Source: Cyanobacteria bacterium T3Sed10_344R1 (lineage in GTDB: Bacteria > Cyanobacteriota > Cyanobacteriia > Phormidesmidales > Phormidesmidaceae). From it: a stretch of 8,585 nucleotides of DNA. The notes under the pieces were generated by a model that saw only the letters and a program-made list of their open reading frames with translations, was not told where the DNA came from and did not search any database. Positions 1 through 6,449 of the stretch are shown in pieces (position 1 is the stretch's first letter; every line of letters starts with the position of its first letter). The position numbers and the translations under genes were made by a program. The DNA is taken from NCBI GenBank assembly GCA_003566335.1, contig PXDR01000544.1, positions 1 through 8,585 on the forward strand. Direction: 5' to 3'.

Positions 1-540
1 GAACGGTAAATCGGTCTGGCTCATGGCCGGGTCTAGCACGAAGTCCCAGGACATCAGCAGCATGGCCCCAACGCCAATGCTGGCCAGCTTTGCCACCAGC
101 GACACCTGACCCAGCCCCGCCAGAGCCAGCAGATAAGCACACAACCCCAGGTAAAACCAGGACAGGGGAATCGTAAACGGCACCAGTCCGGCAACCTTGT
201 AGCCCAGACCGTTCAAGTAGGTGTAGTCGCCAAAGGGAAAGCCCGTACTGGTGCCCAGCAGTTCACTGCCTAAGGAAATACCAATGGCTGGAACCATAAA
301 GCTCAGCAGCGATCGCAACCCTAGGGTGCGATAGGCATACAGGGCCACCGCCACCGTGCCCAACAGAATGTAGCCGACCCCGCCCCCAGCCATACTCCAG
401 GCGAATAGGGTTGAGCCGCCGGGAACATACTGCAAAAACTCTGGATGGGGCACCACTAGCAGCAGCCCCGCCAAGCCAAACGCCATCGACACCACATGGC
501 CGATCAGGAATCCCCGTTCTACCGACATTAATCGACTCAT
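1..540 (-). CDS. cruF: CruF-type carotenoid 1',2'-hydratase, 5' part (runs off the left edge)
   Basis: The minus strand reads as one open frame of 180 codons from an ATG at 540 to the window edge, so the last third is missing (the family is usually about 300 residues). The protein is strongly hydrophobic, with likely membrane segments near residues 10-30, 50-70, 78-95, 118-140 and 150-166. Family-like stretches are GTSTGFPFGDYTYLNGLGYK (about 96-115), a following PFTIPLSWFYLG segment and WDFVLDPAM (165-173). These match the DUF422/CruF carotenoid hydratases, which add water to the psi end of gamma-carotene-type precursors on the way to myxoxanthophyll glycosides in the membrane. The start is supported by a purine-rich GAAGGGG about six bases upstream. 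A partner glycosyltransferase (cruG) often lies nearby in cyanobacteria but would be outside the window. The family is confident; exact substrate is inferred. Confidence 0.88.
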   Translation of the reverse strand, partial: MSRLMSVERGFLIGHVVSMAFGLAGLLLVVPHPEFLQYVPGGSTLFAWSMAGGGVGYILLGTVAVALYAYRTLGLRSLLSFMVPAIGISLGSELLGTSTGFPFGDYTYLNGLGYKVAGLVPFTIPLSWFYLGLCAYLLALAGLGQVSLVAKLASIGVGAMLLMSWDFVLDPAMSQTDLPF

Positions 541-600
541 CCCAGACCCCTTCAATGCTTTGTCCTCAAACTGTGCTGTCCAGTCACGACAGCTCCGTCC

Positions 601-660
601 ACTTAACCCGATGAGACTTAACCCGACGAGAGTTGCCCTGAGGTGACTTAGCCCAGGGAG
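601..660. repeat. Degenerate 15-bp tandem direct repeat, four units
   Basis: Four head-to-tail 15-mers are visible: ACTTAACCCGATGAG (601-615), ACTTAACCCGACGAG (616-630), AGTTGCCCTGAGGTG (631-645) and ACTTAGCCCAGGGAG (646-660). Units 1 and 2 differ at one base. Units 3 and 4 are more diverged but keep the register. The array lies 60 bp upstream of the cruF start, in its probable 5' untranslated region or promoter. It could be a stack of regulator sites or a slippage-generated repeat; its function is unknown. Confidence 0.75.
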
Positions 661-707
661 AAATATTAGTTAATGAAATCCTGCCCCAGATTCTAAGTTT
701 TGTAAAC

Positions 708-737
708 CTGACACCTGTCCCCCGACCCCGGCATAAT
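708..737 (+). promoter_or_regulatory. Candidate sigma70-type promoter for the CofE-like gene
   Basis: CTGACA (708-713) resembles TTGACA at five of six positions and CATAAT (732-737) resembles TATAAT at five of six, with an 18-bp spacer. Transcription would begin near 744 and leave a leader of about 180 nt that contains the 826-844 hairpin. A TAGAAT at 895-900 is a competing -10 element but has no good -35 partner. This is assigned by pattern only. Confidence 0.4.
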
Positions 738-825
738 TGATCGGCATTGGCTTGAGTCAGGTCAGATCACGGGTCGCATCAGCCGCCAGGCAGTCCAGTC
801 TTAGGCGGTCGATGGTCAGCCCCGA

Positions 826-844
826 AGGATCTTTCTGAGATCCT
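826..844. promoter_or_regulatory. Perfect 7-bp inverted repeat in the leader
   Basis: AGGATCT (826-832) and AGATCCT (838-844) are exact reverse complements separated by five bases (TTCTG). No T-run follows, so it is not a standard intrinsic terminator. It lies about 80 bp before the CofE-like start and could be an operator or an RNA hairpin in the leader. Confidence 0.4.
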
Positions 845-913
845 AGCGGGATTCTTCAGGTTTGATTCTCGTAATCAGCCTGACCAGATCGGCTTAGAAT
901 CGGCTGCACAAAC

Positions 914-918
914 AGGAG
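914..918 (+). promoter_or_regulatory. Ribosome binding site that favours the GTG start at 927
   Basis: AGGAG at 914-918 is a good Shine-Dalgarno sequence. It overlaps the upstream GTG at 918, so it cannot serve that codon, but it lies eight bases before the in-frame GTG at 927. The start three codons downstream is therefore preferred. Confidence 0.6.
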
Positions 919-926
919 TGACCATT

Positions 927-2102
927 GTGGCAGAAGTTGTGTTGGGAATCGTAATCGCCCTCGGCGTGCTGGTGGCTTTAGTGCTGGCCTTCGTGGAATA
1001 CCAGTATCGTCAACAGCCGGGCAACGTTCTAGAGGTCGTCGCCGGGGACTGGCATCTCGACGAAGTCCAGCCGGGTCACTACCGGGTGACGGGCTTACCC
1101 CAGCTCGAAAACCGCACCCGCCGCTTTGAAGTGATGATTCCAGAATGCCGGGCCGAGGCCACGGTGCTGTCTGGTGACAGCCTCGACGGGGTCAGCGTCA
1201 CCACCACCGTCACCCCCCAACACCCGGGCATCCCAGCCCGAGCCGATAACTACTGGTTTGGCTACATCACCAAAGCTGGACACAGCACCACCGCCGCCAT
1301 CACCGTAGACATCAAGGGGGCCGACCTCAGCCCGCTCAAAACGGTCTGGGTGAAGCTGCACTACGTCACCTATGGCCCCCAAGGCCGCATTCCCAAAACC
1401 CGCCACATCATCGTGCCGCTGAAGTTCCCTGACCCCAAAGCCGAGCGGCCCTGGCGGCAGGCGACCGTGGCCGAGGTACTGCCCGTTCCTACCCACCTGC
1501 TGACCCATTTGGACACCCCGGTAGACATCGTCAAGCGCTATGTCCAGCCCCACGCCCAGCCGGGAGACATTGTCACCATTGGCGAAACCCCCGTGGCGAT
1601 CATGCAGGGCCGCTGGCGGCATCCGGCAGATATTCAGCCCGGCTTTGTGGCCCGACGGGTCTGCCGCTACTTTTTGCCCACCTCTAGCCTGGCTACGGCC
1701 TGCGGCATGCAAACCCTGGTGGACATCGTTGGCCCCTGGCGGGTGGTCTATGCCTTCATTGGCGGTGCGATCGCCAAAAAACTGCTGAATAAGCCCGGCA
1801 TGTTCTACAGCTTGGCCGGGGAACAAGCCCGCCTAATCGACGATGTCACCGGCACCCTGCCCCCCTACGACCAGTTCATCATCCTCGGCCCCCACGACCC
1901 CCAGCAGGTCGTCAACCAAATCCGCCAGGAGACTGGCCTCGAAGCGGCGATCGTCGATGTCAACGACCTCAAAGCCGTCAAAGTCCTAGCCGCCACCGCC
2001 GCCACCGACCAAGCCCTGCTCAGCCAAGCCCTGATGGACAACCCAGCGGGCAACGCTGATGAGCAGACTCCAGTGGTGTTAGTTAGACCTCGCAACCCCT
2101 AG
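927..2102 (+). CDS. Membrane-anchored CofE-like (F420-0:gamma-glutamyl ligase family) protein of unknown function
   Basis: With the GTG start at 927 the protein has 391 residues; the longer reading from GTG 918 gives 394. An N-terminal hydrophobic segment (about residues 3-23, VVLGIVIALGVLVALVLAF) looks like a single membrane anchor. Residues 30-170 form a beta-rich, Thr/Val-rich region I do not recognise. The C-terminal half (about 185-390) resembles the CofE/F420-0:gamma-glutamyl ligase fold, with QPGDIVTIGETPVAIMQGR (about 210-229) standing where CofE has its 'GDVLVVTSKVVSKAEGR' segment. CofE adds glutamate to F420-0 using GTP, but most cyanobacteria are not known to make F420, so the true substrate is unclear. 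Homologues in cyanobacteria are usually annotated only by this similarity. It is divergent from cruF and 74 bp upstream of the GNAT gene. The family call is fairly sure; the reaction is not. Confidence 0.72.
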   Translation: MAEVVLGIVIALGVLVALVLAFVEYQYRQQPGNVLEVVAGDWHLDEVQPGHYRVTGLPQLENRTRRFEVMIPECRAEATVLSGDSLDGVSVTTTVTPQHPGIPARADNYWFGYITKAGHSTTAAITVDIKGADLSPLKTVWVKLHYVTYGPQGRIPKTRHIIVPLKFPDPKAERPWRQATVAEVLPVPTHLLTHLDTPVDIVKRYVQPHAQPGDIVTIGETPVAIMQGRWRHPADIQPGFVARRVCRYFLPTSSLATACGMQTLVDIVGPWRVVYAFIGGAIAKKLLNKPGMFYSLAGEQARLIDDVTGTLPPYDQFIILGPHDPQQVVNQIRQETGLEAAIVDVNDLKAVKVLAATAATDQALLSQALMDNPAGNADEQTPVVLVRPRNP

Positions 2103-2176
2103 ACCCTGCTGGGAGCTTGGCAAGTGCGTTATCGTGGAAGGGTGGCTCGTTTTCTCCAATCTATTTTTAGCTAGCT

Positions 2177-3403
2177 ATGGCTAACGGCACCTCCTCGCCC
2201 AGTTCTACCATTCGTCCGCTTCAGCATCGCGATTTGGATCGTCTGGGTCAGGTGAGCGAGACCTTGCTAGAGGCGGGCGATCCAATTGATTCCCAGGAGA
2301 CCGCAGAGCATTTAGACCATCTGCGGCGCTGGTATGGGCCGCTGAAGTTCCTCAGCTTGTTTCCCAATCCGCTCCAGCATTTGCTGGGGGCATTTGTGGC
2401 GGAAAAAGCCGGGGAAATCCTGGGCCTGATTCAGGTGTCGCCCTTTAACCGCACCCGCAGCACTTGGCGGGTGGAGCGGATTGCGGTGAATCGCGGCGCA
2501 AAGGGTGGGGCAATGTTTGGCGATGTGGGCTCTAGCCTGCTGCGCTATTGCTTTGAAAAAATTTGGGAAGCCCGGACTTGGCTGATTGAGGTCAATGTCA
2601 ACAACAAAGCTGCGATCGCACTCTATCGCCAGAACGGCTTTCAGCCCCTGGCCCAGGTGACCTACTGGGCACTGCCGCCGGAACTACTGGCGGAACTGGC
2701 TGAGCGGGAGCCGGATTTACCCAACCTGCTGCCGGTGAGCAATGCCGACGCCCAGTTGCTCTACCAGCTCGATACCGCTTCTATGCCGCCCCTAGTGCGT
2801 CAGGTGTTCGACCACCAACTTCAAGACTTTAAGACCGGAATGTTGCAGTCCATGGGCCGCAACGTCACCCGCTGGGTCAACCGTAGCGAGACCATTAGCG
2901 CCTACGTGTTTGAGCCCCAGCGCAAGGCGGCAATCGGCCATTTTTCCGTCACCGTGAGCCGAGAAGCCGATCAGCCCCACGAAGCTGAATTCACCGTGCA
3001 TCCGGCATACACCTGGCTTTATCCTGAGCTGCTGGCTCAGATGGCCCGAGTGCTGCAAGGGGGGCCAGAGCGCTCCCTGCGGCTAGCGTCGGTGGACTAT
3101 CAGCCCGAGCGAGAGGAGTATCTCAACCGCATCGGCGCGGTGCGGATGGATCACAGCTTGATGATGTCCCGCTCGGTTTGGCACAAGCTGCGGGAGTCTA
3201 AGCCGGTTTCCCTAGAAGGGCTACAGCTGGCGGATGTGCTGCCAGGGCTGCAGTCTGGCGGTAAGGCGGTGCCGGGGCGGATGTCTTGGCTCAGTGATCT
3301 TCCCAGCCGCAAAGAGAGTTCAGACGCCCCTAAGTTTTCGCCGATTCAGAAGCAGCCTAGTGACACCAGCTCCGATAATGGAGAAAACCAGTCAAAAGGC
3401 TAG
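2177..3403 (+). CDS. GNAT-family N-acetyltransferase with a second, degenerate GNAT-like domain
   Basis: The 408-residue product starts at ATG 2177; no clear Shine-Dalgarno sequence precedes it. Residues 11-160 form a GNAT domain: IRPLQHRDLDRL at the start, the beta-4 strand WRVERIAV (97-104), a cofactor-loop region (105-122) and the closing EVNVNNKAAIALYRQNGF (138-155). This last part carries the Asn and Tyr residues typical of acetyl-CoA-binding GNAT enzymes. Residues 190-335 look like a second GNAT fold (GHFSVTVS near 254-261; YLNRIGAVRMDHSLMM at 315-330) without an obvious acetyl-CoA loop. The last 65 residues are polar and low in complexity. The gene ends 12 nt before the chosen ruvX start, which suggests co-transcription. 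The substrate (an amine on a protein or small molecule) cannot be told from sequence. Confidence 0.82.
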   Translation: MANGTSSPSSTIRPLQHRDLDRLGQVSETLLEAGDPIDSQETAEHLDHLRRWYGPLKFLSLFPNPLQHLLGAFVAEKAGEILGLIQVSPFNRTRSTWRVERIAVNRGAKGGAMFGDVGSSLLRYCFEKIWEARTWLIEVNVNNKAAIALYRQNGFQPLAQVTYWALPPELLAELAEREPDLPNLLPVSNADAQLLYQLDTASMPPLVRQVFDHQLQDFKTGMLQSMGRNVTRWVNRSETISAYVFEPQRKAAIGHFSVTVSREADQPHEAEFTVHPAYTWLYPELLAQMARVLQGGPERSLRLASVDYQPEREEYLNRIGAVRMDHSLMMSRSVWHKLRESKPVSLEGLQLADVLPGLQSGGKAVPGRMSWLSDLPSRKESSDAPKFSPIQKQPSDTSSDNGENQSKG

Positions 3404-3415
3404 AGATTGCGCAAA

Positions 3416-3907
3416 ATGGGCTTTGTGTCGGCGCTAGGGTTAGATATTGGCAGTAAGCGAACCGGGGTGGCAGGGTGCGATCGCACCGGCTTAATTGCCA
3501 CCGGACTCACCACCCTAGAAGCCCGAACCTTCAACCAAATGGTGAGCGAGTTACGCGACCTGGTTAACCAGCGCCAGGTGCAGGTGTTGGTGGTGGGATT
3601 GCCCTACACAATGGATGGTAGTCTGGGATCCCAAGCAAAACAGGTACAGAAAAAGGCCCGGCGACTGTCGGCGGCCTTGGACTTGCCGGTTGAGTATGTG
3701 GACGAGCGGCTGACTTCCTTTCAAGCCGAGCAAATGATGATTGCCCAGCGCCAATCTCCCTCCCGAAATCGGGCCATGATTGACCGCAAAGCGGCAGCGA
3801 TTATTTTGCAGCAATGGTTGGATCAACGTCGTAATGCCACCCCATCCCCTGGGGATGCTGGCGACCCTTCTTATCCCCGTGAGGACTTATTGCATGGCGG
3901 CTTATAA
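3416..3907 (+). CDS. ruvX: RuvX/YqgF family Holliday-junction resolvase-like nuclease
   Basis: The 163-residue product has the RNase H-like fold motifs of RuvX/YqgF: LGLDIGSKRTGVA (7-19) with Asp10, VLVVGLPYTMDGS (57-69), YVDERLTS (94-101) with Glu97, and IDRKAAAIILQQWL (122-135) with Asp123. Asp10, Glu97 and Asp123 are the expected acidic metal-binding set. In other bacteria this family is linked to pre-16S rRNA 5' end processing and to cleavage of branched DNA; which role applies here is inferred. Three in-frame starts are possible: TTG 3407, ATG 3416 and GTG 3425. ATG 3416 is chosen as the only ATG, but GTG 3425 gives the family-typical MSALGLD beginning, and no start has a strong ribosome binding site. 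The tail after residue 138 is a short Pro/Gly-rich extension whose coding sequence overlaps the next gene by 14 nt. Confidence 0.93.
   Translation: MGFVSALGLDIGSKRTGVAGCDRTGLIATGLTTLEARTFNQMVSELRDLVNQRQVQVLVVGLPYTMDGSLGSQAKQVQKKARRLSAALDLPVEYVDERLTSFQAEQMMIAQRQSPSRNRAMIDRKAAAIILQQWLDQRRNATPSPGDAGDPSYPREDLLHGGL
3881..3884 (+). promoter_or_regulatory. Ribosome binding site inside ruvX fixing the DUF3727 start
   Basis: GAGG at 3881-3884 lies nine bases before ATG 3894. The same frame stays open upstream to 3780, but that stretch is inside ruvX and reads as the unlikely peptide MTAKRQRLFC. The site therefore supports the shorter reading that begins MAAYKRNP. Confidence 0.6.
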
Positions 3908-4505
3908 ACGCAACCCCTCTGGCGACGCCAACTCCGATCGGCAGCCCCAGGGCGAGGGTGAGGACAATCCGATTGTGTTGTTGCGGGATGGAACAGGCCG
4001 GTCGTTGGCCTGCTTTGTCGAGCAAACCCTCGATGTAGATGGGGACGACTACCTGCTGCTGCTGCCGGTGGATTCGCCGATTGAAATTTTTGTCTGGCAG
4101 TCCGAAGAGGACGACGAGGAAGAAGTGCTCGTCGATGTCGATGATGCCGATATTGAGGTGATCTTCCCCACCGCCAAAGCCGTGCTGGAAGAGCATAACC
4201 TAGCTCTACAGCGCAGTGCCCATACCCTAACGGCTTCCGGAGACCTGCCAGAGCCCAAGGACGATGATTGCTTTACCCTAGAGGTCGAAGATGACCCCAG
4301 CGGGGAAGACCTTCAGGACGAAGAATTCCAGATCCTGGCGACCTTCTTCCATGAGGAGGAAGAGTTCACCATCTGCACCCCCCTAGAGCCCCTGCTGTTT
4401 TTTGCTCGGCTCAATGCCCAGGGTGATCCGGAACTGGTGCCGCCAGAAGATTTTCAACGGTTGCGATCGCAACTTTCTGACCAACTTTTCGACATGTTGG
4501 ACTAG
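3894..4505 (+). CDS. DUF3727-family acidic protein (tandem DUF1292-like domains)
   Basis: The 203-residue product is very acidic, with runs such as SEEDDEEE (70-77) and HEEEEF (153-158). It appears to contain two related units. Unit 1 (about 26-102) reads PIVLLRDGTGRSLACFVEQTL, then DDYLLLLPVDSPIEIF and an acidic segment. Unit 2 (about 125-200) reads CFTLEVEDD, then EFQILATFFHEEEEFTICTPLEPLLFFARL and DFQRLRSQL. Both recall the small DUF1292 (YrzB) proteins of Firmicutes: a strand pair, an acidic turn, then 'YVLLxPxD'. No enzyme motif, signal peptide or membrane segment is visible, so it is probably cytosolic, and its function is unknown. It overlaps ruvX by 14 nt and is followed 55 bp later by mltG, so translational coupling with ruvX is likely. 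Family membership is fairly sure; the internal duplication is my reading. Confidence 0.8.
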   Translation: MAAYKRNPSGDANSDRQPQGEGEDNPIVLLRDGTGRSLACFVEQTLDVDGDDYLLLLPVDSPIEIFVWQSEEDDEEEVLVDVDDADIEVIFPTAKAVLEEHNLALQRSAHTLTASGDLPEPKDDDCFTLEVEDDPSGEDLQDEEFQILATFFHEEEEFTICTPLEPLLFFARLNAQGDPELVPPEDFQRLRSQLSDQLFDMLD

Positions 4506-4560
4506 TTCAGTCTTTTTGAGCTGACCCCCTGTCTCTAGACCCTGGTTTGAGATCTCACCC

Positions 4561-5634
4561 ATGAAATCCCGCATTACCAAGGGACTCTTTTACCTACTGC
4601 TGCTGCCTGCCGCCATTGGTGTTGCGGGCTGGCAAGGCTGGGCTTGGTGGAGTTGGGCCACGGCTGCCCCCACCCCCGTCACCGAAGCCGACAGCACAGT
4701 ACAAATTGAGATCCCGTCCGGCACCTCCGGTCGCCAAATCGGGCGTGACCTAGAAGCAGCGGGGATGATTCGCTCTAGCACCGCCTGGTCACTGTGGGTG
4801 CGTTGGCGACAGTGGCGCGACCCTGATGGCGGCTTTCAGGCGGGGAATTACCTGTTGTCGTCAACCGACCCGATGAATGCGATCGCCAACCAAATTTGGC
4901 TGGGGGACGTTGAGCAAGTCGGCTTCACCATTCCCGAAGGTTGGAACCGCGAACGGATCGCGGCGGCCCTCGACGCCAACGGCTTCTTTTCGGCTGAAGA
5001 CTTCCTGGCCGCCACCGAAGTCATCCCCAGCGACCGCTACCCCTGGCTGCCCGACGACCTGCCCCACCTAGAAGGATTCCTTTATCCCGACACCTACCAG
5101 CTACCTGCCGGGCAAATCACCCCAGACGTGATTATCCAGATCATGCTCGACCGCTTTGAGCAAGTCGCCCTGCCGGTGTACCAAGACACCCCCAACGACA
5201 TGGACTTACTGGACTGGGTCACCCTGGCCAGCATCGTCGAGCTAGAGTCCGTGGTTGATGACGAGCGCAACCGGATCGCGGGGGTCTTTACCAACCGCCT
5301 AGAGCAAGGCATTCCCCTCGGAGCTGACCCCACCGTAGAATACGGCCTCGGCATCCGCCAAACTCGGGAAACCCCCCTCACCTTTGCCCAGGTTGAAACC
5401 CCAAACCCCTACAACACCTACCTCAACGCTGGCCTCCCCCCCGGCCCCATCGCCAGCCCCGGCGTCGCCAGCCTAGAAGCCACCCTTTCTCCAGAAGACA
5501 CCGACTTCCTCTACTTTGTCGCCCGCTACGACGGCACCCACGTCTTCAGCCGCACCCTGGCCGAACATGAAGCCGCCCAAGCCCAAATCCGCGACGAAGT
5601 TGACGCCAGCCTAGAAGCAGAGCCCGCGCCCTAA
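4561..5634 (+). CDS. mltG: Endolytic murein transglycosylase MltG (YceG-like)
   Basis: The 357-residue product has a short cytoplasmic start (MKSRITK), one membrane anchor (about 8-30) and a periplasmic body. MltG cuts nascent glycan strands and is thought to end their elongation. A LysM-like subdomain (about 45-115) begins VQIEIPSGTSGRQIGRDLEAAGMI. The catalytic domain carries EGFLYPDTYQL (171-181), TLASIVELES (221-230) with the expected catalytic Glu227, NRIAGVFTNRLEQGIPLGADPTVEYGLG (247-274), NPYNTYLNAGLPPGPIASPG (292-311) and FLYFVARYDGTHVFSRTLAEH (326-346). All expected family motifs are present and the length is normal. A short acidic tail follows residue 350. No good Shine-Dalgarno sequence precedes ATG 4561. 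It is the last gene of the ruvX-DUF3727-mltG run. Its 3' half is markedly C-rich in third codon positions. Confidence 0.95.
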   Translation: MKSRITKGLFYLLLLPAAIGVAGWQGWAWWSWATAAPTPVTEADSTVQIEIPSGTSGRQIGRDLEAAGMIRSSTAWSLWVRWRQWRDPDGGFQAGNYLLSSTDPMNAIANQIWLGDVEQVGFTIPEGWNRERIAAALDANGFFSAEDFLAATEVIPSDRYPWLPDDLPHLEGFLYPDTYQLPAGQITPDVIIQIMLDRFEQVALPVYQDTPNDMDLLDWVTLASIVELESVVDDERNRIAGVFTNRLEQGIPLGADPTVEYGLGIRQTRETPLTFAQVETPNPYNTYLNAGLPPGPIASPGVASLEATLSPEDTDFLYFVARYDGTHVFSRTLAEHEAAQAQIRDEVDASLEAEPAP

Positions 5635-5643
5635 AACCGCTTT

Positions 5644-5673
5644 GCAGGCTTGAAGATTTTCCTCAAGATCTGC
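5644..5673 (+). other. Hairpin just after mltG (possible weak terminator)
   Basis: GCAG (5644-5647) pairs with CTGC (5670-5673), and CTTGA (5649-5653) pairs with TCAAG (5663-5667), giving a 4+5 bp stem with a small internal loop, ten bases after the mltG stop. No T-run follows, so termination is uncertain; it might instead protect the mRNA 3' end. Confidence 0.3.
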
Positions 5674-5715
5674 CAGAAGACGCGCCCTAGTGGCCTAAGA
5701 ACCTCCCCCGGAGAA

Positions 5716-5742
5716 TATAGTCTGTAGTCCATCCAGAGACTA
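5716..5742 (+). promoter_or_regulatory. Candidate -10 element overlapped by an inverted repeat, upstream of yqeG
   Basis: TATAGT (5716-5721) is one base from the -10 consensus but has no recognisable -35. It overlaps the left arm of an exact 6-bp inverted repeat, TAGTCT (5718-5723) and AGACTA (5737-5742), with a 13-nt gap. The layout could be a promoter with an operator or a leader hairpin, 38 bp before the yqeG start. Weak evidence. Confidence 0.25.
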
Positions 5743-5779
5743 GAGTATGGTGGTTAAGGTATTTCGGCGGTAATGGCCA

Positions 5780-6322
5780 ATGGTGATGGGGATTATGGGT
5801 TGGGGCAAGCTTCTTCAGCCTGATGTCGTTCTAGGTAACTCAGTGCTGGCAATCACCCCAGAACTGATCGAGCGCCATGGCTTACGGGGACTTGTTCTCG
5901 ATGTAGACGAAACCCTAGTCCCCATCAGCGAAATCGACACCACTGAAGATGTGCAGCAGTGGCTACAGCAAATGCGCAGCCAGGTCAGCCTCTGGCTAGT
6001 CAGCAACAACCTCAGCGTCACCCGGATTAGCCGGATTGCAGAAACCCTGGATGTGCCCTACGTCACTGGCGCTGGCAAGCCCTCTCGCCGCAAGCTGCGC
6101 CGCGCCGCCCAAGCCATGAACCTGCCGGTTCACCAGGTAGCAATGGTTGGGGATCGACTGTTTACGGATGTGTTAGCAGGCAATCGCCTGGGCATGTTCA
6201 CCATCCTGGTTGAGCCGATGGTGAGTCCTGCCAGCAAGCGATCCCGCCGCTATCCCCTCAGGGCATTAGAGGTCTGGATTTCCCGGTTGCTGGGGGTCAC
6301 GTTCAAGGTCTATCGCAGCTAG
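5780..6322 (+). CDS. YqeG-family HAD IIIA phosphatase, probable phosphatidylglycerophosphate phosphatase
   Basis: The 180-residue product has the four HAD motifs: LVLDVDETLVP (38-48; nucleophile Asp41 and Asp43), LVSNN (73-77), the motif III lysine in GAGKPSRR (Lys100), and MVGDRLFTD (122-130; Asp125 and Asp130). The order and small size fit the YqeG/GEP4 group. Yeast GEP4 and plant chloroplast relatives dephosphorylate phosphatidylglycerophosphate to phosphatidylglycerol, a lipid needed by photosystems; that role is inferred here. Three in-frame ATGs are possible (5780, 5786, 5795). The last would begin MGWGKLLQPD and may be closest to relatives, but none has a strong ribosome binding site. 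The C-terminus is basic (SKRSRRYPLRALEVWISRLLG), which could favour membrane contact. The gene stands alone, 145 bp after mltG and 473 bp before proB. Confidence 0.88.
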   Translation: MVMGIMGWGKLLQPDVVLGNSVLAITPELIERHGLRGLVLDVDETLVPISEIDTTEDVQQWLQQMRSQVSLWLVSNNLSVTRISRIAETLDVPYVTGAGKPSRRKLRRAAQAMNLPVHQVAMVGDRLFTDVLAGNRLGMFTILVEPMVSPASKRSRRYPLRALEVWISRLLGVTFKVYRS

Positions 6323-6414
6323 GGCTAAACCATCCAGGGCCGCCCCTAAACCCACCCTCCAGAACGGTTACCGCTGCCCCGCCCCGCTGCAATGCTGCGC
6401 AAAGTAACGGTTGA

Positions 6415-6443
6415 TTGCCAGTCAACACACTGGCTTATTTAAC
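6415..6443 (+). promoter_or_regulatory. Candidate promoter with overlapping inverted repeat
   Basis: TTGCCA (6415-6420) matches the -35 consensus at five of six positions. TTTAAC (6438-6443) matches the -10 consensus at four of six, with a 17-bp spacer. The -35 overlaps an exact inverted repeat, GCCAGT (6417-6422) and ACTGGC (6429-6434), which could be an operator. It would drive the RNA that ends at the 6576-6614 terminator. Confidence 0.35.
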
Positions 6444-6449
6444 GTCATC

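Larger units (their letters stand above)
541..926. other. Divergent intergenic region between cruF and the CofE-like gene
   Basis: This 386-bp spacer separates two outward-facing genes and should hold both promoters. It contains a four-unit 15-bp tandem repeat (601-660), an AT-rich patch (661-680), a plus-strand promoter candidate (708-737), a perfect 7-bp hairpin (826-844) and two ATCGGCT direct repeats 11 bp apart (888-894 and 899-905). I could not pick out a convincing minus-strand -35/-10 pair for cruF. I see no credible small gene or tRNA here; the plus-strand frame over 411-614 is mostly antisense to cruF. Confidence 0.6.

Noticed and set aside
1095..1826. A 243-codon open frame on the minus strand
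   Set aside because: It lies wholly antisense to the CofE-like gene, shows no recognisable domain and has His/Gly-rich shadow composition. Long antisense frames are expected in GC-rich coding DNA.
3780..3893. An upstream extension of the DUF3727 protein inside ruvX
   Set aside because: The extra 38 residues overlap conserved ruvX codons and look like frame-shifted ruvX. A good ribosome binding site serves ATG 3894 instead.
4506..4560. A terminator between the DUF3727 gene and mltG
   Set aside because: TCAG and CTGA flank a T-rich loop, but the stem is only four base pairs and the T-run is inside the loop rather than after the stem.
6392..6442. A 16-codon frame (MLRKVTVDCQSTHWLI) in the yqeG-proB spacer
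   Set aside because: It has no ribosome binding site, does not resemble a known small photosystem or cytochrome subunit, and overlaps the promoter-like pair and inverted repeat.
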